Shown: in pieces, positions 6,884-12,617 of the stretch
Position numbering within the stretch: the first letter of the stretch is position 1
Layout of the letters: each line of letters begins with the position of its first letter
DNA from: Planctomycetota bacterium
Lineage (GTDB): Bacteria; Planctomycetota; Phycisphaerae; Sedimentisphaerales; Anaerohalosphaeraceae
DNA: 12,617 bases
Direction of reading: 5' to 3'
Assembly (NCBI GenBank): GCA_003644175.1
Contig: QNBS01000033.1
Coordinates: forward strand, 1 to 12,617
The notes under the pieces: model-generated
The model's database searches: none
What the model was told of the DNA's origin: nothing
Seen by the model: only the letters and a program-made list of their open reading frames with translations
Made by a program: the position numbers and the translations under genes

Positions 6884-7721
6884 CAGTCACCTGTGCAACT
6901 ACACGTGGTTCGGGCTCGGCGGCAGCGCCGACTATGTTATCACGCCGCACACGGTCGACGAACTCGCCGTCGTGATCAAAAGGTGCAACGAAAACGATCT
7001 GCCTTTCAGGATTATCGGCTACGGCTCGAATCTGCTTGTCAGGGACGAGGGCGTACGCGGCGCCGTTATTAAACTCGAAGGCGACGAGTTTTCGCGTGTC
7101 GATTATCAGGGCGAGACGGTGAACGTCATGGCAGGCGCCGGCCTCAGCAAGCTCGTCCTGGAGCTGGTGCGAAAGGGACTTGGCGGACTGGAGGCGCTGA
7201 CCGGAATACCAGGCTCCGTAGGCGGCGCCGTTATGATGAACGCCGGCGGGACTTTCGGCGACATCGGCGCCGGCGTCGAAAGCGTTACCCTTATGGACAA
7301 AGCCGGCGCCGTTTTTGAAAAGGCCAAACCGGAGCTTGTCTTCGACTACCGTCAAGTCAATATCACCGCAAGGATGATCCTGGGGGCAAAGCTCAAACTG
7401 GTTGAGACGGACCCCGAACAGATGCTCCGCACGACCAAGGAGATCTGGATTTACAAAAAGAACTCCCAACCTCTCAACACGCGAAACGCCGGGTGCATTT
7501 TCAAGAACCCGCGGGGCCTGTCGGCGGGGGCGATGATCGACCGCGCAGGACTAAAGGGCGCACGCGTCGGCGGCGCCGTCGTCAGCGAGAAGCACGCCAA
7601 CTTCATCATCGCAGAAAAAGACTGCACCAGCAGCGACGTGCTCGAGCTGATCGACCTTATTCGCCGGCGCGTCAAAGACGAATTCGATATCGAGCTGGAA
7701 CTGGAACTCGAAATCTGGTAG
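6843..7721 (+). CDS. murB: UDP-N-acetylenolpyruvoylglucosamine reductase
   Basis: MurB is the FAD enzyme that reduces UDP-GlcNAc-enolpyruvate to UDP-MurNAc with NADPH, the step that makes the MurC substrate. The 292-residue product has the FAD-binding motifs GYGSNLLV (about 59-66) and LTGIPGSVGGAVMMNAG (about 119-135). It also has the YRQ active-site arginine region and VSEKHANFI. The C-terminal LELELEIW carries the expected catalytic Glu. The short form, lacking the extra E. coli-type Tyr loop, indicates a type II MurB. In the usual GS(V/F)FKNP motif the catalytic Ser is replaced: GCIFKNP, Cys218 (codon TGC at 7494-7496). Cys can also donate a proton, so the enzyme is probably active. The gene starts inside murC and its stop lies 13 bases before the ddl start. 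Confidence 0.95.
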   Translation: MSIFSGLEKIVRTDSHLCNYTWFGLGGSADYVITPHTVDELAVVIKRCNENDLPFRIIGYGSNLLVRDEGVRGAVIKLEGDEFSRVDYQGETVNVMAGAGLSKLVLELVRKGLGGLEALTGIPGSVGGAVMMNAGGTFGDIGAGVESVTLMDKAGAVFEKAKPELVFDYRQVNITARMILGAKLKLVETDPEQMLRTTKEIWIYKKNSQPLNTRNAGCIFKNPRGLSAGAMIDRAGLKGARVGGAVVSEKHANFIIAEKDCTSSDVLELIDLIRRRVKDEFDIELELELEIW

Positions 7722-7734
7722 GCGGTGGCATAAG

Positions 7735-8667
7735 TTGAATCCTGAGTTGAAAGTCGCCGTCCTGATGGGCGGCATCGGTTCCGAACGACAAGTCAGCCTT
7801 CGAAGCGGCGCCAATATCGCCTCGGCGCTGAGACAGGGCGCCACGGACGTCATTGCCTGCGATATCACACCGGACGACCTGGGCATACTCGACGACGAGA
7901 GCATCGATGTGTTCTTTCTCGGCCTGCACGGCCGGTTCGGCGAGGACGGCCGAATACAGGAAATCCTCGAACAGAAGAACCTCGCCTACACCGGCTCGGA
8001 TTCGCGAGCCAGCCGGTTGGCCTTCGACAAGACAGCGGGCAAGAGCGCATTTCGAAACGCAGGTGTAAACGTAGCCTGCGATGTAACGGTGACCGCCGAA
8101 ACCGACCTCGCCGACCTGGCCGAAAGACTCACAAAAGTTGGCGAAAAATTCGTTGTCAAGCCGATAAGACAGGGGAGCAGTGTCGGCGTAACTATCGTCG
8201 AAGGTCCGCAAAAAGCGGCCCAAACGGCCCGAGAGTGCTTTGGGCGGTACGGCGACTGCATGGTCGAGCGGTTCATCGAAGGCAGGGAGATCACAGTGGG
8301 CATTGTCAACGGCCGGGCTTTGCCGATAATTGAGATAAGGAGCAGGACACCGTTTTATGACTACCATGCCAAGTACCTCGACGACGCGACGGAGTACCTG
8401 TTTGGCACGGTTGACGATCCCGATGTCGTCGCCCGTGTTCAGGCGGCGGCGGTTGTCTGCTTCAATTCGCTTGGCTGTCGGCATCTGGGCCGGGTGGATA
8501 TGATGTTGACCGACGACAACGTCGAGTATGTTCTGGAGATCAACACGCTTCCGGGCTTTACGAGCCATTCGCTTTTGCCGATGGCCGCCGCCCGGGCGGG
8601 AATGAACGCTAATCAGTTGTGCATGGAGATTATCCATGCCGCACTGGAAGATTTCAGAAAGCATTAG
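7735..8667 (+). CDS. ddl: D-alanine--D-alanine ligase
   Basis: Ddl joins two D-alanines with ATP; the dipeptide becomes the end of the peptidoglycan stem. The 310-residue ATP-grasp protein shows VAVLMGGIGSERQVSLRSG (8-26, with E17 for the first D-Ala), LHGRFGEDG (64-72) and VVKPIRQGSSVGV (140-152, ATP lysine K142). FYDYHAKY (207-214) follows. Its tyrosine is typical of D-Ala-D-Ala rather than D-lactate ligases. Then come GRVDMM (252-257) and LEINTLPGFTSHS (267-279), with the metal ligands D255, E268 and N270. The start is TTG at 7735, preceded by GGCGGTGG (7721-7728). The next in-frame ATG (codon 11) lies inside the first beta-strand motif, so TTG is preferred. It sits between murB and ftsQ, with 3 bases to the latter. 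Confidence 0.95.
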   Translation: MNPELKVAVLMGGIGSERQVSLRSGANIASALRQGATDVIACDITPDDLGILDDESIDVFFLGLHGRFGEDGRIQEILEQKNLAYTGSDSRASRLAFDKTAGKSAFRNAGVNVACDVTVTAETDLADLAERLTKVGEKFVVKPIRQGSSVGVTIVEGPQKAAQTARECFGRYGDCMVERFIEGREITVGIVNGRALPIIEIRSRTPFYDYHAKYLDDATEYLFGTVDDPDVVARVQAAAVVCFNSLGCRHLGRVDMMLTDDNVEYVLEINTLPGFTSHSLLPMAAARAGMNANQLCMEIIHAALEDFRKH

Positions 8668-8670
8668 AGC

Positions 8671-9684
8671 ATGACGCCCCGGAAGAAGAAGAAAAAAAAA
8701 CAATCGTGGTTCGGATTCGGCTCGCCGCCGAAACGCAGGAAAAAGAAACACCTGACCAAGGCCGCAAGGGCCCGGTCGGCGGCGTCTGTGAGGAAGGTCG
8801 CCGGGGTTATAGCCGCAGTGGTCGCCCTGGGTTGCACGGCGATTGCATTTGGCTATATGGATCGCTATGTCCATACCCTCTCGCCGGCCACAGAACCGCT
8901 GGGCCAACTGGAACTGGTCGCCCCGCCTGAGTGGATCAATCCCGAACTGCAGGCCACAATCGCCGCCGCGGCGGGTGGATATTACTTCCCTCTCGAGGAA
9001 GGCATCGCCGAAATCATTGCCGCAAGACTTCAGGGCCTGTCATGGATTTACAACATCAGGGTCCGGGTTACGAGCAAGACCGTTCATATTTACGCCGGCT
9101 ATCGAAAGCCGACGGCGATGATAATGAGCGGCTCGAAAAAATACTATCTGGCCCTTATCGCACCCGACGATCTGTCTTACGAGCAGGGCAAACCCAAAGT
9201 CATGCTGCTGGATTATATCAAACTCGATACCCTGCCTGTTGTCGAGATAAAAGGGCTTTCGCTGAGGAGGCTTCCCGTCGCCGGCGACATCCGGCAGGGC
9301 GCCGACATTACCTCAACCGTCGAACTGCTGACCGTGCTTGGGCGAATGGACGAGATATCCTGCGCCGGCGCCCCGCTGCTCGATCAACTTGCAGGCATCG
9401 ACATATCGAACTTCGCCGGGCGGAAAAATAAAAACAGTTCGCACATAGTCCTCAATGCCAAAGACGGCACGCCGATCTACTGGGGGGCCGCCTACGGCGA
9501 TTCGGCGTTGTACCTGGAGGCGACCGAGCAGGAGAAACTCGCCACGCTGTACACATTCTACAAGGAACACGGCAACACCATCCAGTGTGTCAAAAACGCC
9601 ATCTGCAATTCGATCGATCTTCGCTACGCTCAGACGAGGATCCCCCGCCCGGAAGAGTCGCTCGCAAACGGCCCAGGCGATTAG
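8671..9684 (+). CDS. ftsQ: FtsQ/DivIB-like cell division protein
   Basis: The 337-residue product is a single-pass membrane protein. It has a very basic cytoplasmic tail (residues 1-42, with a run of six Lys), one membrane segment (about 43-63), then an extracytoplasmic part. The region 78-150 could be a POTRA domain (LELVAPPEWIN, then LSWIYNIRVRV). Near the C-terminus, IDLRYAQ (315-321) matches the VDLRY motif of FtsQ. Position directly after murC-murB-ddl is the classic dcw place of ftsQ. FtsQ links FtsL/FtsB and septal wall synthesis to the divisome. Sequence similarity to well-studied FtsQ appears low, so the call rests on topology, the C-terminal motif and context. An A9 run (8692-8700) lies in the lysine codons. 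No ftsA or ftsZ follows. The ribosome binding site is weak, and translation is probably coupled to ddl. Confidence 0.82.
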   Translation: MTPRKKKKKKQSWFGFGSPPKRRKKKHLTKAARARSAASVRKVAGVIAAVVALGCTAIAFGYMDRYVHTLSPATEPLGQLELVAPPEWINPELQATIAAAAGGYYFPLEEGIAEIIAARLQGLSWIYNIRVRVTSKTVHIYAGYRKPTAMIMSGSKKYYLALIAPDDLSYEQGKPKVMLLDYIKLDTLPVVEIKGLSLRRLPVAGDIRQGADITSTVELLTVLGRMDEISCAGAPLLDQLAGIDISNFAGRKNKNSSHIVLNAKDGTPIYWGAAYGDSALYLEATEQEKLATLYTFYKEHGNTIQCVKNAICNSIDLRYAQTRIPRPEESLANGPGD

Positions 9685-9700
9685 TAGAATCTCTTGTCGT

Positions 9701-9721
9701 CAGGGCACAGGGCACAGGGCA
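9701..9721. repeat. Tandem heptamer CAGGGCA x3
   Basis: Three perfect adjacent copies of CAGGGCA start 16 bases after the ftsQ stop codon. Unit length and copy number equal those of the TTGCCGA repeat at 2618-2638. Confidence 0.85.
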
Positions 9722-9902
9722 CGGACGTGCTTGTGGACGTATTTCTGGACGACAGTGGTCGCCAAAAGTTAAGATGCGAAACATAGGCAACGCAGAATCG
9801 GGTGAAATGCGCGAATAATCGGTGATTAGCGGATGCGATGGGGCGGAAATATTTTTTTTGAATTTTTTACGAAACATATTCTGCTGCCAAACGTCTAATT
9901 TA

Positions 9903-9930
9903 TTGAAAGCAGAAAATTACAGAATATTAT
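9903..9930 (+). promoter_or_regulatory. Sigma70-type promoter of a possible small RNA
   Basis: TTGAAA (9903-9908) and TATTAT (9925-9930) are separated by 16 bases. The expected start is near 9937. No protein start codon with a ribosome binding site follows before the terminator at 9984-10021. The region is AT-rich, so a chance match is possible. Confidence 0.45.
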
Positions 9931-9936
9931 TTGGGG

Positions 9937-10021
9937 TCCATAAAATCCAACTTTACAATAAGTCTTTTCATCACCCTCCTCCGAAGCCAGATCCTGCTTA
10001 GTAACGGGATCTGGCTTTTTT
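9937..10021 (+). ncRNA. Candidate small RNA, about 85 nt, with anti-Shine-Dalgarno-like segment
   Basis: The unit runs from the predicted start of the promoter at 9903-9930 to the T-run of an intrinsic terminator. Its first half looks unstructured. At 9971-9982 it carries TCACCCTCCTCC, complementary to strong Shine-Dalgarno sequences and similar to the 3' end of 16S rRNA. The terminator hairpin follows directly. This layout (single-stranded C-rich seed, then terminator stem) is like that of known trans-acting regulators of translation. No RNA family was recognised, and the hairpin could instead simply end the mur-ftsQ transcript. Confidence 0.4.
9984..10021 (+). terminator. Intrinsic terminator upstream of ruvA
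   Basis: A perfect 11-bp stem AAGCCAGATCC/GGATCTGGCTT (9984-9994 and 10007-10017) with a 12-nt loop is followed by T bases through 10021. It closes either the mur-ddl-ftsQ operon (whose last gene ends 300 bases earlier) or the small RNA unit starting near 9937, and isolates ruvAB from upstream transcription. Confidence 0.93.
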
Positions 10022-10047
10022 ATGCGCCGCCGTCGCCGGGCCCGGCC

Positions 10048-10076
10048 TTGACAAACTCGTCTGAGTGCTGAATAAT
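10048..10076 (+). promoter_or_regulatory. Sigma70-type promoter of ruvAB
   Basis: A perfect TTGACA (10048-10053) and AATAAT (10071-10076) lie 17 bases apart. The predicted start near 10083 gives a leader of about 60 bases. The 12-bp palindrome GCCGGGCCCGGC (10035-10046) nearly touches the -35 box. A second TATAAT (10123-10128) has no good -35 and is too near the ruvA start to be favoured. Confidence 0.75.
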
Positions 10077-10143
10077 CAACTCGGATCGAAATAATTCCGG
10101 TCCTGTCGCGGGGAAATAATGATATAATCTTGTCCGGTCTGAT

Positions 10144-10767
10144 ATGATTGCACGGATAGAGGGAAAACTTGTTGCTCTTGACGACAAAAGCGCACTTGTG
10201 CAGGTGGGCCCTGTATGTTACGAGGTGCTGCTGCCGGGCTATGCTGTCGGTATGCTCAGCGGGCGTATCGGCGACGATATTGTGCTCTGCACAATGGAGT
10301 ATTACGAAGGCGCCCCCGGCGGAGGCAACCTGATCCCGAGGCTGGTGGGGTTCCTGAGTCAGGACGAGAAGGACTTCTTTGCAAAGTACACCGGCGTAAA
10401 AGGCATGGGCGTCAAAAAGGGCTTGAAGTCGCTGACGATTCCCATCGCCACAATCGCAGGCGCTATCGAAGCCGGCGACGAAAAAATCCTTCTGTCTCTG
10501 CCGGCCGTCGGAAAGAGATTTGCACAGCTCATTATCGCCCAACTGAAGGGAAAGCTGGGCGATTTTGCAGTTGGCCCGGCGGCGGGCGGCGGCGAAAAGT
10601 TCGAACTGTTCCAGACCGAAGCGCTTGAAATCCTGATCGCCTGGGGCGAAAAGAGAGCCGAAGCCCTGGAGCTGATCACACTTGCCTCGAGAAGGCATCC
10701 GGACATAAAAACGGCCGAGGAACTTGTCCCCCTCGTTTACCGGATTAAACAGGGAATAGAAGTCTGA
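10144..10767 (+). CDS. ruvA: Holliday junction branch migration protein RuvA
   Basis: RuvA binds Holliday junctions as a tetramer and loads the RuvB motor. The 207-residue product starts with the OB-fold domain (MIARIEGKLV; VGPVCYEVLLPG). This is followed by the GFLSQDEKDFF helix, two helix-hairpin-helix motifs (VKGMGVKKGLKSL, about 94-106, and LPAVGKRFAQLIIAQLKGK) and a C-terminal RuvB-contact domain after a glycine-rich linker. Numbering agrees with E. coli RuvA up to E55. There, the acidic pin E55-D56 becomes E55-G56 and the loop gains about seven residues (APGGGNLIPR) before GF at 69-70. The first HhH has GMGVK where GVGPK is usual. No strong ribosome binding site precedes the ATG. The gene is followed 14 bases later by ruvB. 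Confidence 0.94.
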   Translation: MIARIEGKLVALDDKSALVQVGPVCYEVLLPGYAVGMLSGRIGDDIVLCTMEYYEGAPGGGNLIPRLVGFLSQDEKDFFAKYTGVKGMGVKKGLKSLTIPIATIAGAIEAGDEKILLSLPAVGKRFAQLIIAQLKGKLGDFAVGPAAGGGEKFELFQTEALEILIAWGEKRAEALELITLASRRHPDIKTAEELVPLVYRIKQGIEV

Positions 10768-10781
10768 CGGGTGAATCTGAT

Positions 10782-11828
10782 ATGGCGATCGACCGGGTAT
10801 TAAGTTCCGATTCCAGCGGGGAGAAAGAAGAGACGTTCAATCTCGCCCTGCGTCCCGAGACGCTCGGTGAGTGTGTCGGCCAGAGCAACGTAAAGGAAAA
10901 ACTCGCTATCGCCATACAGGCCGCCAGACAACGGGCCGAGCCGCTGGAGCATATCCTTTTCCACGGGCCCCCGGGCCTGGGAAAGACCACCCTTGCCAAT
11001 GTGATTGCCCATGAGATGAACGCGGCGGTGCGGGCCTCGTCAGGGCCGGCGCTGAGCAAGCAGGGTGATGTAATGGGCCTTTTGAGCAATATCGGCACCG
11101 GCGATATTCTCTTCATCGACGAAATTCACCGTCTCAGCACTCCCGTGGAGGAGTTCATCTATCCGGCGATGGAGGATTTCAAGGTGGATTTCACCGTCGA
11201 CAGCGGAATGCATGCAAAGACCATTAATTTCCCGCTAAAACGCTTCACGCTCATCGGCGCCACCACACGAGCCGGCCTGCTCAGCGCTCCGTTGCGAGGA
11301 CGATTCGGCATGATGTACCATCTGGAGTTTTACAGTGCCGACGAACTGACGGAAATACTCGCACGGTCCGCAGGGCTGCTCGACCTTGAAAGCCGCGACG
11401 GCTCTCTTGAGATGATTGCGGCACGATCCCGCGGCACACCCCGTATCGCAAACCGGCTTCTCAAGCGTGTTCGCGACTATGCCCAGGTCAAAGGCACAGG
11501 TTCGCTCACCCCGGATATTGTCCGAAACGCACTGAGGATGGAGCAGATTGACGACCTCGGCCTCGACGAACTGGACCGCTCGTTCCTCAGAGCACTCATC
11601 ACCGTTTACGACGGCGGACCAGCCGGTATCGAAGCCATCGCCGCCACCCTCGGCGAAGAAAGAGACACGCTCGAAGACGTCGTCGAACCATACCTTCTGC
11701 AGGTCGGTTTCGTCAGAAGAACAAAACGCGGCAGGGAAGTAACAAACGCCGCATACAGCCATCTGGGCATGGAACAACCCGCAAAAAAATCGCCGCCGGC
11801 GCAGCAACCGTTGTTTGATGACCCGTAG
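10782..11828 (+). CDS. ruvB: Holliday junction branch migration ATPase RuvB
   Basis: RuvB is the hexameric AAA+ motor that drives branch migration with RuvA. The 348-residue product has the full motif set: LRPETLGECVGQ at the N-terminus, Walker A GPPGLGKTT (62-70), Walker B ILFIDEIHR (109-117), sensor 1 with GATTRAG (159-165), the arginine finger region PLRGRFG (170-176) and sensor 2 GTPRIANRL (218-226). A C-terminal winged helix follows, with GPAGIEAIAATLGEERDTLE and EPYLLQVGFVRRTKRGR. Length matches the family (about 335-350). The C-terminal tail ends in QQPLFDDP, which resembles a weak sliding-clamp binding motif. It is the second gene of the ruvAB pair, with ACGGGTGA as a modest ribosome binding site. 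No clear terminator follows. Confidence 0.98.
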   Translation: MAIDRVLSSDSSGEKEETFNLALRPETLGECVGQSNVKEKLAIAIQAARQRAEPLEHILFHGPPGLGKTTLANVIAHEMNAAVRASSGPALSKQGDVMGLLSNIGTGDILFIDEIHRLSTPVEEFIYPAMEDFKVDFTVDSGMHAKTINFPLKRFTLIGATTRAGLLSAPLRGRFGMMYHLEFYSADELTEILARSAGLLDLESRDGSLEMIAARSRGTPRIANRLLKRVRDYAQVKGTGSLTPDIVRNALRMEQIDDLGLDELDRSFLRALITVYDGGPAGIEAIAATLGEERDTLEDVVEPYLLQVGFVRRTKRGREVTNAAYSHLGMEQPAKKSPPAQQPLFDDP

Positions 11829-11951
11829 CCGCAATTCTGTCGCAATGCGCGCCCAACCCGGCTAAAATGGCAACCCTCGCCCGGCAAAAAAGCGTATCGC
11901 GTATCAACGTCCCGAAAAATCTTCTTTCTTACCCTGGATTCGAGAACTTCC

Positions 11952-11979
11952 TTGACAGTTGTCCCCTATTAATAACAAT
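11952..11979 (+). promoter_or_regulatory. Possible promoter of the secreted coiled-coil gene
   Basis: A perfect TTGACA (11952-11957) is followed after 16 bases by AACAAT (11974-11979, four of six consensus bases). It would give a leader of about 78 bases before the ATG at 12064. Confidence 0.45.
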
Positions 11980-12063
11980 CGCACATTACACAAGCAGGCG
12001 TTTCGGTCGATAGTAAGTGATATGCTTGCGTAACCCTTAACCCGCTATTGGGAGATTGAGATC

Positions 12064-12617
12064 ATGAAAAGATTGATTAGTGTACCCGCTTTACTGTTGA
12101 CAGTAGCTCTCGCCGCCGGAATACTCATGGCCAAGGAGACAAAAAAAGACCCCCTGGGCGGACCAAAAGGCGACAAAACGCCTCCGCAGCGGTCCATCGA
12201 CGCCGCAAAACCCGCCCGCGACGCGCGCATCATAGGCCCAGATATGCTCGATCCACGGGGCCCCGTTCGCCCCGGAGCCGGACGAGGTATGCCCCACATG
12301 AGCCGCCCAATGATGATGCAGCAACGGCGGATCAAGGGCCTGGAGGCACAATTAGACAGGAAGAAACGGGCATTCATGCAATACTCCGGAGAACTCAAGG
12401 CGATCAGGAAACTCGCCCTGAAGGAAGATGCAAAGAAAACAGTCGAATATATTAACAAGCTCATTGCCCGCAAGGAAAAGGCATTTGAAATGTCCACAAA
12501 GGATACCGCCGACAGGATCAAGGAGGCTCGGGCGCAGATCGAAAAACAGGCCAAGACCAAAGCCGAAAGATACCGGAAAATGCGCGATCCCCGACCCACT
12601 CCGCCAAAACCAAAACC
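12064..12617 (+). CDS. Secreted Met-rich basic coiled-coil protein, 5' part
   Basis: The frame is open from ATG at 12064 to the window end (184 residues seen). GGGAG at 12050-12054 is a good ribosome binding site. Residues 1-23 form a signal peptide (MKRLISVPALLLTVALAAG, then ILMA as likely cleavage end). A Pro/Gly-rich, disordered segment (25-75) leads to the cluster GMPHMSRPMMMQQ (75-87), with four to six Met and one His. From about 88 to 175 the chain is highly charged, rich in Lys, Glu and Ala, and probably a long helix or coiled coil (IKGLEAQLDRKKRAF; YINKLIARKEKAFEM). It then enters a Pro-Lys tail (PRPTPPKPK). The Met/His cluster could bind copper or another metal in the periplasm. No family was recognised. 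Confidence 0.78.
   Translation, partial: MKRLISVPALLLTVALAAGILMAKETKKDPLGGPKGDKTPPQRSIDAAKPARDARIIGPDMLDPRGPVRPGAGRGMPHMSRPMMMQQRRIKGLEAQLDRKKRAFMQYSGELKAIRKLALKEDAKKTVEYINKLIARKEKAFEMSTKDTADRIKEARAQIEKQAKTKAERYRKMRDPRPTPPKPK

Larger units (their letters stand above)
9685..10143. other. Non-coding stretch between ftsQ and ruvA
   Basis: These 459 bases hold a tandem heptamer (9701-9721) and an AT-rich part (about 9850-9935). They also hold a promoter (9903-9930) with a terminator about 85 bases later (9984-10021), a GC-rich palindrome (10035-10046) and the ruvA promoter (10048-10076). No convincing protein gene of normal size is present on either strand. Confidence 0.6.

Noticed and set aside
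7672..8907. 411-codon open frame on the minus strand opposite ddl
   Set aside because: It is antisense to murB, ddl and ftsQ, which all carry diagnostic motifs, and shows no recognisable domain.
9590..9877. 95-codon minus-strand frame between ftsQ and ruvA
   Set aside because: It runs across the heptamer repeat and into antisense of ftsQ, with no domain-like content.
10123..10128. Perfect TATAAT just upstream of ruvA as its main promoter
   Set aside because: There is no -35 match at 16-18 bases, and the start would leave only about 10 bases before the ruvA ATG. The TTGACA/AATAAT pair upstream is much better.
12045..12599. 184-codon minus-strand frame opposite the secreted coiled-coil gene
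   Set aside because: The + strand frame has a ribosome binding site, a signal peptide and coherent helix composition; the minus frame has none of these and begins inside the other gene.

Overview
The window carries bacterial housekeeping genes, almost all on the + strand, from an organism of moderate GC content. The gene content and several protein details suggest a member of the Planctomycetes, perhaps of the Phycisphaerae type. The details are a RuvA with an enlarged glycine-rich loop, a MurB with Cys at the usual Ser position, a very basic FtsQ-like protein not followed by ftsA/ftsZ, and a small 'DWFDAAVLS' protein. The assignment is an inference from remembered family features and was not tested by any search.

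Layout. 1-791: 3' part of a radical SAM enzyme with a C-terminal winged helix. 792-1206: non-coding, with several small inverted repeats. 1207-2559: a small unknown protein followed by a Xer-type tyrosine recombinase that carries a low-complexity insertion, closed by a strong terminator (about 2588-2615). 2652-3101 (minus): a small helical, ferritin-like protein convergent with xer. 3102-3568: non-coding, with a GC-rich REP-like palindrome. 3569-5284: CstA-family transporter. 5332-5359: a clear sigma70-type promoter. 5405-9684: murC-murB-ddl-ftsQ, tightly packed, with murC and murB overlapping. 9685-10143: non-coding, with a heptamer repeat, a promoter-to-terminator unit that could encode a small RNA of about 85 nt, and a good promoter for ruvA. 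10144-11828: ruvA-ruvB. 11829-12063: short non-coding stretch with a possible promoter. 12064-12617: start of a secreted, Met-rich, basic coiled-coil protein that runs off the window.

How the genes work together. murC, murB and ddl supply consecutive or parallel steps of cytoplasmic peptidoglycan precursor synthesis: UDP-MurNAc from MurB, addition of L-Ala by MurC, and the D-Ala-D-Ala dipeptide from Ddl. The FtsQ-like protein links wall synthesis to division, as in a shortened dcw cluster. RuvA and RuvB form the Holliday junction branch migration motor, and Xer resolves chromosome dimers that homologous recombination produces. CstA imports peptides or pyruvate.

No CRISPR array, tRNA, rRNA, insertion sequence or prophage was seen. 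I found no clearly new multi-gene system. The most interesting items are the candidate small RNA with an anti-Shine-Dalgarno-like segment at about 9937-10021, the Ser-to-Cys change in MurB, and the altered acidic-pin loop in RuvA.
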